Source of the DNA: Nyssa sinensis
Lineage: Eukaryota > Streptophyta > Magnoliopsida > Cornales > Nyssaceae
Reading direction: 5' to 3'
Assembly (NCBI GenBank): GCA_008638375.1
Contig: CM018035.1
Location: forward strand, 23,882,307 to 23,946,306
Length of the DNA stretch: 64,000 bases
The notes below the pieces were generated by a model that did not search any database, was not told the origin of the DNA, and worked only from the letters and a program-made list of their open reading frames with translations. The position numbers and the translations under genes were made by a program. Positions 20,347-32,836 of the stretch are shown piece by piece (position 1 is the stretch's first letter; each line of letters opens with the position of its first letter).

Positions 20347-22820
20347 AATGCTTGATCTAAAATATTCTAAGACGGTAAGAAACTGATGCACGTTCAATGG
20401 TCGATAAAGAAAAAAAAGATAATCCCAATGTTCCATCCAACTCTGAAAAGAAAAATACATTTGTCATTTTATTAATCAAAAATTAAGAATGTAAAAAAAA
20501 AAAAAAAAATACACCAAATATAAATTTTCATAATGCAACATTATCCAAGGTTCCCAATTCATGTACACTTGAAAAAGATGCAACATTATAATGGCGCGAT
20601 AATTATTGAATTTTTTTATAAATAATAAATGTATAAATTCACCTAAAAGCGGAACAGAAAACATAAAAAAAAAAAAACTAAGTACTGAGTAAACAACAGA
20701 AAAAATTATCCATTTGGGACCAACCACGAATTCAATCCCCTGGAATCCAGAGCATCCTTGAATTTGCCTAGAACCCACTGAGAATGAAATAATTATCCAT
20801 ATGATACAATATCAACATTCCAACAACCCCAGTCTAATGCAATAGAGTGTAAGAAACAGCGTAATCAAAATTACTATAAACAGGCAGAGTTCTGAAATTT
20901 GAGTATTGTATACATCAAAAAATATATTTTCAATTAGAAGAAAAATCAGCCAAAAAAAAAAATTTGTTGTGTCACGCACTGAAGCAACTAAAGGGAACTA
21001 TATTCATGCAGCAGCAACATAAGCTTGGATTGTCATGACAACAAAGGCATCTATTGATACTATCTTTCATTGTCTTTGTGGAATAAAATTTATGTAAAAC
21101 AATGAATATTTGCAAATCCCAATTTACAAGCATAAAAAACAGAAAAGAAAAAAATATTTAAGCTCTCATAACACACAATATGATCCTCACACAACCCATT
21201 TGAAGAGTCACACAATGTTCTTTTCCTAATGATCCTGAAACCTGAAACCTGGAACCTGGGTAATATTTTTCTGAAAAAGACCCTGAAACCTGAAGAAAAA
21301 TACCATATACCGTATTTGGGCATTTATTTAATTTACATTTATATAATATAAGGATAATTTAAAAAGGAAGAAAAAAAACTGTGAACTTCATTCTTCAACC
21401 AAGCCAGCCTTTTTTTTTCCTTATAAGGCAGCCATATTTTTCAGTAATATAATCACAACTAAAATATAAACAAGGCACCAGTCACTAATCTATATTGTGT
21501 CAAAGGAGCTCTAATAAGAAGTACGAACACATAGATACAATATGACATTCTAATATCCCCTCCTCTCCCCTTACATCTGCACTTTGGGGAAACAAGGATT
21601 TGTATTGTACTACATTCTAACTACAAGAACCAACTATACACCCATCATTGATCTACTTTATGTGACAGAAGTATATATACTGCAAAAGGCCACAAGTATT
21701 TATGTGACAGAAATAATAATTATTTAGTTCAAATAATAATTGGTTACACTAGTTACACTTTACCAATCAAAAAATGCTCTAAGAGAATAATATCATGAAT
21801 TAAGGCCATGAATATACTATCAGAGAGGTCGGCTTTTAATAATGGACACAGTCATTCGGTTTTTACTAGGACTCTATTATTCAATCTTCCCACCATAATT
21901 TTTAGGCCCTCTTTAATGGAAAAAGTTCAGTGGAAAGGTTTCACGGTGAGAATTCCGTTCAAATTTGAATACAATGGGTTTATTACACTGCCATCACTTG
22001 AAAGTGAATCTAGCGACTGCAAATTGAGACCACCAAGAACCTGTTTCAGATTCAGTTTCTGAGGGTGAAGTATCAAAAGTTGCAATTCTGGCCTGAAAAC
22101 AAAAAGATGTTAGCATAGCTAAAAATGATGTCCTTGATTCCGAAAACCTGCATTACACTGATGGGGGGTCACTTATCTCTCTTGGAGCCAGGTGATTCAT
22201 CAAATATTTTCGAACCTAGCCAATCAAATCTATCTCAAGACAAAAAGATAATTTGAGCAAAGTTGTCATTGTTAAGGCCAAGTTTTTGAGATCTATTCCA
22301 TTCGTCCCATTCGGAGATCTTTAGTTGCTCATTAATATCTTCAAAGTCTTGATGATTTTTATAATGGATTTAATATCCATATTGGGATTGTAGATACAAA
22401 GTGAGATTAATCGGTTAGGATTGTAGATATGGTGAAATTTCACTGTATTCTAAATATAGTGAAAAATACTCTAAAATTGACTGCTAGATTGAAAGAGGCT
22501 GGAAGATATTTTACTAATCAGGTTTGGTGCGGAAGTCATGAGAAAGAATGTTATGGTAATTGGGATGAGCAATATTGTTGGATTACCAAAATAGTGAAAT
22601 TTCACTATTTAATTTGCAATTTTTTCTCCATAATTTAATATCAATATGGATCCTGTGGCATTCAAAAATTTACTAGGTAAAAGTGTTCCCCTTCATTAAA
22701 AATAAAAATATAAATAAAAAATTGAAAACTTAAATAGTGAAATGTCACTATCTCGTTGAGAAGTAGTGAAACTGAAATTTCATTGTTTGGTAACCTTTTG
22801 AATGAATCTTGAATATGAAA
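20347..22820. other. Intergenic DNA without recognised gene
   Basis: Only short frames without family resemblance are present. Three near-identical 12-base palindromes (GTGAAATTTCAC type) lie at about 22433, 22603 and 22738. A short CCTGAAACCTG tandem lies at 21233-21295. Confidence 0.45.
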
Positions 22821-22821
22821 G

Positions 22822-22979
22822 GCATTTGTTAAAAAATTGAACTAGTTGATCTTCTGTGGACACATAGTTAATGGGTAGATCCTTTTGGTAACATTTTCTT
22901 TAAAAAAAATGGTAATCTATTTCAATATGTTTCATTCATGTATGAAACACAGGGTTGGAAGTTAAGGCAAGTGTTGATA
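22822..22979 (-). pseudogene. copia B RNase H C-terminal fragment
   Basis: The minus-strand reading gives PVFHT-stop-MKHIEIDYHF, then INYVSTEDQLVQFFNKCLS. Intact copia elements have MKHIEIDYHFVRE and TEDQLADIFTK here, so this is the end of the RNase H domain. It is cut at 22980, exactly at the terminus TGTCACATCCC of the neighbouring LTR. Confidence 0.8.
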
Positions 22980-25195
22980 TGTCACATCCCAAAACCCACC
23001 CTATGCAGATTAAGGATAATGACCGACTAGATAGGCACCTTGCCAATACACTAACCTTTTTGTAGCGTATTGATAACGTGTCTACTCGAAGGCCTCTTAA
23101 CAGGTCCAAATAGATTGCATTCAGTTATACAATTCATGCAACGAAAATATGTGTCTGTAAAATTTTTTTTGAATGCAATCATACTTGCCAGAGCATAACT
23201 AAAATTTAAATCAGAATTGCTTGACATAAGCCCATCAATTCATTGCATATAAATATCTAACTATTACAACATGATAACATCATTGACATTCAGTTCTTCT
23301 CTAAATTGTCATAACACTCTAGTAATCATTACTTTGGTTGATATCTCCACGACTGGGATACTAACCATCTTCTAGCTAGAGTCTCTATATTCATCCAAGC
23401 TTAACTTGCATATGCACATTTAACTTCTCGGTCCTCTTGAAAAACTATAAGATAGCTTATTGAAAAGCTTGTGAGTAACTTCAGTCCCCTGTCATAGGTT
23501 TCTGAAAACCCATTTATAAACCTTTTATAGCTTTCATAAACTTTTCATAACTTTCATAAAACATTCATGATTTTCATGGATAGTAGTTAAGGAAATTTTT
23601 ACTTGAATCTACTGACATTCTTTTCATAAAACAATAAAGGCATATTGTAATTGTTACATAAGGGTTCATGCCAGTTTAGTCTTGTAAAGTATCATTTCAT
23701 CATACATTCCATAACAACGGAAGAAATATAGTAAGTAAGTATCACACGCCAAAATATCTTTATAGTGTATGACCCATAAGGGTCATCATTGTCACATTTG
23801 TGACCATCTATGTAATTTAGAGCTCCGGGCTTATATTGCCCCTTCTGGATTCTGACTCCCGGCGAAGTCCTCGCTATTTAAATCATTAAAATATTTACCA
23901 GCTCTTATCCCTCAGCAAGGTCTATACGACAAGTAATATTAAAAACATGCTTTGCAAAACATTTATAGCTATTCATGCATCAAATCATTTAAGAATGCTA
24001 CTTATAAAGCATGACATTCAAAACTTTATCATGATAATAAAATACTTGCATAAAACTGTAAAGCAGAACATGCAAATGTAAGAAGACAATAAAAAAACTG
24101 TAATTAATTGAAAATCCTCCATTTCAGGGTTCAGGGTTACTCACATGTGGTCCAGTATCCACAATCATTCATTTATTCATTTAATTGATATGCCTCGGCA
24201 TTCACCTTATCCTTATTCCTTGTTGGTGATCCTAAACCATGGTTCAAGATATACTGATACTATATCAATATGCATCTTAGTTTAATCCTTTACTTACTTA
24301 GTGTTCTTAGTCTCTTATAGACTTAGTCTTTCAGTTTAGGATTCTCTTATAGTCTTTAATTAGGATTCCTAATACTTTTTAGTTCCTCGTACAACTTACT
24401 TTAACCTTTAGGGGCATTTTGGGTCATTTACCCTTTTATGTCTTATATCATTCGATTCGTCATTTGCCTAAACGGATTTCATTTCTAAGTTCAGACGGTT
24501 TTTTTTATCATAAAACAATCCCTCTTTTAGTTTCTCAGTTTATCTAATTGCTTAACTAAGCTCCAAGGGTAGTTTGGTAATTTTGTTTCACTTATAACTC
24601 ATGTCTTAGGTACTAAATTATCTCAACGGAGTTCATTTTCGAACTCAGAAGCTTCTATATACGTTGGTATAAGTTTCTCTATACTTTCTATACTCTTATT
24701 GTAGCTTCATTAAGTCTTAGGGGGCATATTCATCATTTTTCAGTTTGTTACTAGGTCTTATTTTTCTTAAAATGATGTTATCGTTAAGCACAAAATGTCA
24801 AAAATAATCAATTTAAGCTTTTCCAGATCTTAATTAGCCTATCTCTAGCTTATATTAAGCCTAGGGGCATTTTTGTAATTTTATAATTTCATGTAGGACC
24901 ACATTCAGGTATCTAGATGCTCAGTTTAACCTTACCATTATGCTCAGAGTGTCCAAATATGTTAAGTATGCCCATCTCTATATTTTCCCGATTTGTCTAT
25001 TAGCTTACACAACATTAAGAGTAGTTTGGAAATTCCACAGTCCTAGGTGTCTGTATTTTTTATACCTTGTTTGACTAAACAGACTCCACTATTGAGTCTG
25101 GAACGTCAAAAAATGTTAAGATAGATACTTTGATGGTCATCGGGATTCAGTTGGTAACTTATTTAATGCATTAGGACACAATTGAAATATCTTGT
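22980..25195 (+). mobile_element. Long-LTR fragment, plus orientation
   Basis: It starts TGTCACATCCCAAAACCCAC and is homologous, block by block, to the LTR at 29106-32836. For example GCCTAGGGGCATTTTTGTAA and the ACTCCA-C-TTGAGTC dyads are shared. It contains about five copies of the degenerate ~150-bp internal repeat (about 24480-25160). Homology stops at about 25195, where an LTR of opposite orientation begins. No 3' terminus (TTACA) is present. Confidence 0.65.
24480..25160 (+). repeat. ~150-bp degenerate internal repeats with dyads
   Basis: Repeat centres lie near 24490, 24638, 24790, 24945 and 25090. Two carry perfect dyads: GAGTTC (24629-24634) with GAACTC (24641-24646), and CAGACTC (25080-25086) with GAGTCTG (25094-25100). 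Confidence 0.6.
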
Positions 25196-27873
25196 GTATG
25201 TATGTGCGGCTAGAGAGAGAGAGAGAGTGAGAAGAAGAAGAAGAAGAAGAAGAAGAAAAGGAAACAGCTTGCATGCAAGCATTGTTCAAGCATTAAAAAA
25301 CCTAGAAGACTTAAATCAAGCAAGAATGAGGGAGAGATCCACTACCTAAAGGTAAAAACACCTACGCCATACGTTTCTCTTTCTAGAAAAATGATCATTG
25401 TAACTCATTGTTTAGTAGCATTGGATTGCATGCATGGTTTTAATTATGATGTCCTACGGTTTTGAAGTAAGAGGAAGACCTAAGAGAGCTAAAAACACTA
25501 AAACCACAAAATCTGTCATTGATGAACCTCTAATTTGGGTCTAAAAGAAAGTTGAATCAAATTTAGTTTTGGAAACGGGGATCAAAAGTAAAGTGGAAAT
25601 GGAACATCATGCAAAAGGAATTAAGTCAAATGGCTAAAAAATGAGCATTTACTAGGAGGTTGCAGGTTTAGGTTGATAATCGGGTTCATGTGAAACCAAG
25701 TGCTAAGTTTGGTTTAGAAACCATTAATGCATAGCCCATTAAAAATGATGAAGAACAGAACAAAAAGGGGCCAAAATGGTCCAGTAATGAGTGAGATATC
25801 CGAAGTGCTCGGAGAATTGGATTTTTGAAAAATTCGTCTATTCGATCGAATTTGGAGAGTAAAATGGGTCTTAAAACTTACCAATAATGTTTTATTTATG
25901 TTTGGGGTGAATAAATGGTCAACAAGGACAAGCTCTGATTTAATACTCTTGTGCAGACCTGGGATGTCTTATCCCTAGATTACAACCTTGTCCGCTGTTT
26001 AGATAAACGAAAATCAGAAAAAATAAAAGGAGCCACAGCTCCCTAGTTTTGAACACCTAACCTTGTGTACGAGTAAAACCTAACGCCAAGCATGTGGCCA
26101 CTGTGCCAGTTTCACACATGTGACCATTATTAACTAAATATATATAATATAAAATAAAAAATTTAATTTAATTTAATTTAATTTGATAAAATATTTTCGA
26201 TGCCCAAATAAAATAAAAAGGTAGTGTAACCTAATTTTTTTGGCATTCCGGACTCAACGGCGAAGTCCTATTTGTAAAATTAAATCCCAAAAATTAAGAA
26301 ACATAAAATGTCAAAATTATCATTTTACCCCTAATGATGCCTGGAACCAATTAAATATAAAAAGTAGTATATCTTGACTATTTTGGACGTCCCGGATTCA
26401 ATGGTGAGGTCCGTTAAGTCCAAATAAATTCTGAAAAATATGGAACAACAAATGAGGTAATACCCATTACGTCCCGAACATTAATCTAGCTATAAAATGA
26501 ATTCATAAAAAGAGGGCGGGACCTAATTTAAAGTCTAAGGTACTAGACCAATGAATAAAATTCGTTAAGGAAGATTTAGTTACAAAAATAATAAGTGGCC
26601 GATAGTAATGCCTCAGTTATGTTCTAATACGAAGTTATGTGTATTTGACTTATGGATTTAGGAACTAAAGACAAAGGAAAAGAGATTAAGGAAATGGACT
26701 GAAAATTTGAGGTGAGTAACCTTTTACTCTGAAGCAGTGGTATTTTACCTTCTATCCGAAAGATACTTGATTCGTTTTGTGAGTAATCTTGCATTTTGAA
26801 TCAGTGGTGTTTTATCTCCTATTGAAAAATGCCTAACTGTTTTATATCCTGTTCAAATGTCTATCTTATGAATTTTTATACCTTGCTCAAATGTCTATCT
26901 GCACTTTGTGAAATATTCGAGAACTATGATCTTCATGACTATATTTCGAAATGACATATATATATGTACTGATTTGAAAAATGTCTGTAAACCATGGCAC
27001 CCCTTTAATGAGAAAAATGATTTGCATGATCTAGTTTTGACTATGCAACCTGAATCGTATGTGTTTTGAATTCAATTCATGTGTCTATTCCGAGGCCTAC
27101 TCATGTGGCGCTCCGACTCTTGATGAGACTTACCCATATGGTGCTTTGACTCGATTCTTGTGTCTACACGAGGTTTACCCATATGGCGTTCCGACTCTTG
27201 ATGAGACTTACCCACATGGTGTTCTAACTCATTGTGGAATTCATGTATGAGACTTACCTACATAGTACTCCGACTCTTGATGAGACTTACCTATGTAGTG
27301 CTCCGACTCAATATGTGATTCTTCGATGTGCGTAAAATGTGTTTATTATCCTTCTCGTGTTATCCGTTATTTGAAATCAGATTTCAAAAGTACCCTCTCG
27401 TGTATATTTGTTATTATGTTATCCGTTCCACGCTTAATTATCTGAACCATGTTTTAAGAAATGCATATGCTATTATATGTTTTGTGAACAACTCTTCATT
27501 ATCTGCTTTGTGACTTGACATTCGAATTGTGTTATCGAAAATAACGTGTTTTAGAAATGTTTCTATTATATCTGCTTGAACCTTCAATACGCTTTATACG
27601 TGATCCATTTTGATACATATATGATGTGTATATAAATTTTGATGAATCATGATGATGATAGTGATCATGATAATCTTACCTTGAGTATCCTTTATAAATG
27701 ATGTGTGTTGAATTGGTTATCAGATGAGTTGCATATGTATAGCTTCTGCATTTAATATCAAAAAAAAAAAAATTATCACTCTTGTACAATTCATTTGATT
27801 TTGTACAGCATGTCTGGATGACAGTGTTGGTCACTACCCCTAATCCGCATAGGGTGAGTTTTGAGCCGTGACA
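25196..27873 (-). mobile_element. Long-LTR fragment, minus orientation
   Basis: Read on the minus strand it begins TGTCACGGCTCAAAACTCAC at 27873. It shares the internal repeat motif (AGTCC / GGACT dyads near 26250-26268 and 26394-26413) with the other long LTRs. A (GA)n(GAA)n tract at about 25212-25258 corresponds to the CT-rich zone near the 3' end of the other copies. Outer ends of this and the preceding fragment are both LTR 5' termini, so the pair is arranged tail to tail. Confidence 0.62.
27085..27310. repeat. Minisatellite in long LTR
   Basis: A unit of roughly 35-40 bp containing CCGACTCTTGATGAGACTTA and CC-A-ATGGTG is repeated about five times with variation (starts near 27113, 27187, 27271). 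It occupies a position 0.6-0.8 kb inside the LTR 5' end. Confidence 0.7.
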
Positions 27874-29105
27874 AGTAAGGTTATTTCTAGTAAGAATTAT
27901 GTTATCAACATAGATGACAAGTATAGTGAGTGATGAACTAGAGTATCTAACAAAAAGAGATTTATCAACAAATGATTAAGTGAACTAAAATTATAAAAGT
28001 TAAGTGGTAAAGGTTTCAAACCAAGCCTTTGGGGCTTGTTTTAAACTATAGATAGCTTTATTGAGTTTACAAACATGTATGGGTATTGTAGGGTCAATAA
28101 ATTGTAGTGGTTGGATCATATAGACTTCCTTATGAAGAGATCCATGCAAAAATGCATTTTTGATATCTAGTTGTTGTAATGGCCAATTGAATTGAGGAGC
28201 TAACTTGTGAACAATTATCACTATGGTTTGTTTAGCCACTAGACTAAAGATTTTTACATAGTCAAGGCCAACTTCCTTATGAAAATATTTGGAAAGTAGT
28301 TTAACCTTATGTCTTGAAATGGACCCATTAGTATTATATTTGATTTTGTATACCTATTTATAGTCTACTAAGTTCTTGTTGGGTGGTAAAGGCGTAAGGG
28401 ACCAAGTTCTTTATTTATGTAATAAGGAGAATTCTTCTACCATAGCATCTCTCCAAACTTGAAATTTAGAAGTTGTGGTGTAATAAGTGGGTTCAACAAG
28501 GGAGGCAGATGTGAGATAAACTTTCATTTTAGATATGCCAGACTTAGATCTTGTCTACATTGAGTAAGAGTTTTGGGAAGAAAATGTGTGAGATGTTTGG
28601 ATAGAGGTTGAGAAATTAAATGGACAACAAGGTTGAGGTAATTCAATATCACAAGTGAAGGGTATTGTTGTTGTGGTGGAAACTATAAAGGGATAAAAGT
28701 TTAAATTAAGTAGATAATAACGGTGAGGTAATTTAGTTTCACATGTAAAGGGTGTTGCTATTGTGGTGGAAATTGTAGATGGACAAAGGTCAAATGGTGG
28801 AGTATTGGAGTGAATTTGTGATAGAATAGTGTTAGATAATATAAAGGATATTGAGGAAGTTGAGGAAAAGAAAAAAGTAGGGATTGTGGAGGATGTTTCA
28901 GTTTGTGATATGGTGACAAAATTAGATTATGGTGAAAAGTCAGGTCTGATGGTGTGGATTGAACTTGGTGATGTAGAAGGAAATAACAAGGGATTAAACC
29001 ACTAAGAAAGAGTTGTTGTGGTGGTGGTTTGAAGAGGAAGCAATATGGAGTTGGTTGCAAGGAATTGTTGTTCATCAAAGATGCATACCTAATGACGTAG
29101 ACTTG
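27874..29105 (-). pseudogene. copia B linker and reverse transcriptase
   Basis: From high to low coordinates the minus strand reads: CIFDEQQFLATNS (end of integrase region), a low-complexity linker, and RT motifs. The RT motifs are LAPQFNWPLQQLDIKNAFLH with GSLHKEVYMIQP, then CKLNKAIYSLKQAPKAWFET, and YVDNIILTRNN, which is the polymerase YVDD box with Asp to Asn. It is cut at 27873 by the LTR terminus. Many stops are present. Confidence 0.85.
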
Positions 29106-32100
29106 GGAATGATACCCAACTCTATGGACTAAGTGTTCTATTCAGGTTCACCTCCATGGACTAAGTTTTGGGTATCATTACCAATCACTGACCCGTAGGT
29201 CCAAATCAGCATTTATGGAATCAGATAGACGTTGTGATAGAACACAACTCTCAACACTCATAACCATATCATGATTAGCGAAATTCCACAAGGAATGTAC
29301 ATATATGTGGAATATCAAATTCTCAACAATGAGAAACATAATAGTTTCCAATATCCAAATTAAAGGTATATAAATGTGCAAGCAGTCACATCAAGATATC
29401 GACAAATGAATCTCAACATATCCACAAAGAAGTACAAGTGTCAAATTGTGGAATTAATAAATGTCAAGTATGTATAAGAGTACAAATTGGCAGCATCGAG
29501 AAAAATATAATTGTGACATGGCTTAAGAAAATACCACATATTAGAGTTCAGGTTTACTTACATTGGGTTCTTAGCATTGCATTCCCATGCAGGTACCATA
29601 ATAGCTATCCCGTAGCTTTCTTTCCATTTTCCATCGTTTGGGTGATCCTATAATCACGGATAAAAAATACATGACATAATGAATTAGTATTCATTCTAAT
29701 CCCAAACTTTGTTATTCAGTATTTTAAGTTCTTTTGAACTTAGTCTATTCAATTAAGGATTTTCAAATTTCTCATTTAGCGTTCCCTGATGCCTTATAAC
29801 TTATTTGACCCTTCAAGGGCATTATGGTAATTTATACTTTTTAATGTCCTTTATTTTCCCTACGCAATTTACATATTTAGACTCCATTTTGAGTCTATTC
29901 GGTCCTCATATTATTTATGTGGACTTATTAATTTCATTTTTATACTTTTGGTAACTTCATTAAGTTCTGAGGACATGTTCATCATTTTTCAGTTTGTTAT
30001 CAACTCTTATTTTTCTCAAAGGGACGTTATCATCAAGTCCGGAATATTGAATATAATTAATTTAGGCTTTTTCGGATCTTAATTTGCATTTATGTGACCT
30101 ATATTAAGCCTAGGGGCATTTTTGTAATTTTACACTTTCACACGTCATATTTTTTAGTACTTTGTTTGCTAAAATGGACTCTACCGTTGAGTGTGGGATG
30201 TCAAAGAAAGTTAGAACAGGCCACCTCTGACATTTAACTGGCTTTTGAATTACTAAGGGTAAAACGCTAATTACGACATTTCACGTGTCTATATTTCTAG
30301 GACTTCATCCCGCCATTGGGTCCGAAATGCCCCAAAATGTTAAGGTACTTATTTTTACAGTCATTAGAGTCCAATTGATCACTTAACCAATCATTATGAC
30401 ATATTTAGAATTACTCCAGTTTGTCCGTTCGTATTTTTTGGGATTTAATTTCACAAATCGGACTTCGCCGTTAAGTCCGAAACGCCTAAAAATATTGAGT
30501 TGCACTATTCTTTTATTTTAATTGGCCTTCATTTGGCCTATTTTTGGCTTAAGAGCATTTTGATAATTTTTCATATAATTAAAGGGATTTAAAATTAATA
30601 TTTAATTAATTTTTGGGTCATTTCATAATTAATCAAAATTGTTGGGAGTCATTTTACAATTAACCGAAGGTTCTAGGAGTCCAATTATAACTTTAGAAAC
30701 TAGTGGGGGCCAATACACAATTTCTAAAAACTATTTAAATAAAACCAATTAGTTTAATTGGATTTTAAGTGAACTGGCCCCAAACAGTATTAAACCAATC
30801 GATCCATCCGGTTTGATGCATCATACTGATGTCATCACGACGTCAGCCCTACCTCTTTTGATTTTTTTTTTTTTATTTTTTAATCCTTTTAAGCCAAAAC
30901 AACGTAGTTTTGATTTAAGTGTTTTAAACCATTTATCAATTCGGTCGGGGCCCGACCTGAATCCAACCCGAGACCAGACCCGCCACTGTTTTTCTTTCCC
31001 ATCTCTCTGGTGAGGGTTCCGGTGGCCTTCTCCGGCGCCGACTACTGTTGCCGGTTGAATTCTGGCCTCTTTTCAACGTGGTTCGAACTTAAATCTTATG
31101 ACGATTCCATATATGGTTTCAGCTTTGGATTTGATGATCCTTTATGCTCGAAATAGAGCGTTATAGTAGGGGCTCTAACAAGGGCCTGACTTTCCTACGA
31201 GCCAATGCTTTTCTATTTCGTGGCTTTTTAGCTACTGTTTTGCCCTAATGTTTTTCCTACATGCTTCTAGAACTACACGGAATACTTTCCCGTTCCTTAA
31301 ACACAACAAAACAAGCTAAATTACAAGTTTTCAATTTTTTCTTCCCCCAACTATAACCACTGTTTTCTCAATGGTTTCTTAACCATTTTTTGTGATTCAA
31401 GTTGCAGAACACTTCTTGTTTCATGCTTTTTTAAGCCTTGTAGTTTGTTTGAAGCTTTAATCAAGTTTGATCAAAAACTCAAATTTTCACATATTCAGGT
31501 CTTAGAGTTTTTAAGGTTTCCTTAGCTTAAACCTCACCATTTTTCTTCTATTTATTTCCCTCAACAATATAAAATACATGCATATACTAATAAGCTCAAA
31601 AACAAGAAGCAAAACCAAAAAACATTTCTTAGAGAAAGAAGTTACCCCCCCTCTCTCTCTCTTCAGTTTTCTTCTTCCTCTTCTTCTCCCCCTTTCGGTT
31701 GGATCTTGGGTCTGTTGGTTCAAATAGTGCGACTCTCCTTCCTTCTTCTTCTTTAGCTTCTCTCTCAACAAGTCTCTCTCTTTCTAGATTTTCCTTCCTC
31801 TTTCTCTCTCTTGTCTCTTTTTCTAGCCAGACCATTATGGTTTCTTTTTCTTTTCTTCTTACACACGTATATCACACATACATGATATATATATATATAT
31901 CTACAACATATATATATATATTTTAAATCTGCATGAAATTTAATTGGTGGGGAGAGTGGCCCAATGAGGGGTTGACACCTCAGCCCTAGTGCATGCAAAC
32001 TTGACATTTTATGTAGCTTATATATATATATATATCTTGTGAGATATATAGTACAAAAGTGTTGTAGCCCAAGTTGGCTATTCTTTTTGGTATAGAACTC

Positions 32101-32836
32101 CCCCTTATTTTTTTGGTTTTGGGTTCAAGTCCCTTGGCCAACACTTTTGGCCTTATTTTTCCCATTTTTCTCTTCCTATGCATTGTTTGGCATTTTAGGT
32201 GTGTTTCTTGAATTTTTGAAATTGCGTTTCAATTGCCGTAAAATCTCTTGGCATTCTCGTAATGTTTTTAATTCTTGCATGCTTCTTCTTCATGGCATAA
32301 ATTTTATTTTTAACACATCCTATCGTGTTTGGTTTATCTCAAAAATATATTATTTTTATCAGAAGATTCTCGATTAACTTGTATCACTTATTTATTCTCT
32401 TCATGTGTCGATTTCGTAAATCGAGATGTTATCAAGTTTTCATAGCTTTCATTGTGCCGCTTTGATGTATTTAAATGTATTTTAATTATTTTAATAGTCC
32501 ATCATAATTATTGGATTAATTCCGATTAAACGCGCTCTTGTCGTGCGTTATGCTAATTTTGCTCGAAGTGCACTAATTTTTCACATTCACTTGTGTGTTA
32601 ATCCTCGATCAACACTAGTCGCAACTTCTTATCAAATCAGGGCCCTCGGCCTTAAATTGTATTCTTACATTGGTCGTCTCTAATTTAAAATTAATCGTTT
32701 TCATCATTTATACCTTTGCTTCCGTATTTACGAGTCACTAGTCATAATTAGCGTTGCCCATGGTTATTAAGTAAATTAACTTATGATAATTGTCATTATC
32801 GTTAATTGCTTTGCTTAATTAGGTCGGAGTGTTACA
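29106..32836 (+). mobile_element. Long-LTR copy, 5' end unclear, inserted in copia B
   Basis: It ends GTGTTACA at 32836, directly followed by copia integrase sequence (minus strand VERKHRHY). Internally it carries the family blocks: the ~150-bp repeats (29878-30480), CCGGTGGCCTTCTCCGGCG at about 31020, a CT-rich zone (31650-31830), TA-rich microsatellites and a box B-like GGGTTCAAGTCCC at about 32120. The expected TGTCAC terminus is not visible near 29106, so the left end is truncated or rearranged. Confidence 0.65.
29878..30480 (+). repeat. Five ~150-bp internal repeats with dyads
   Basis: Repeat centres lie near 29888, 30035, 30186, 30317 and 30470. Perfect 7-bp dyads are TAGACTC/GAGTCTA (29878-29884, 29891-29897) and CGGACTT/AAGTCCG (30460-30466, 30474-30480). 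ACTC/GAGT is kept at 30178-30192. Confidence 0.7.

Noticed and set aside
22980..27873. Single Mutator-like element with terminal inverted repeats
   Set aside because: Only the first ~45 bases match inverted. The interior is two pieces of the long-LTR family in opposite orientation, and the flanking bases show no 9-bp duplication.
32060..32140. tRNA gene (box A/B-like GGGTTCAAGTCCC)
   Set aside because: No cloverleaf can be drawn, and it lies inside an LTR. The same holds for box B-like motifs near 26070 and 50133.
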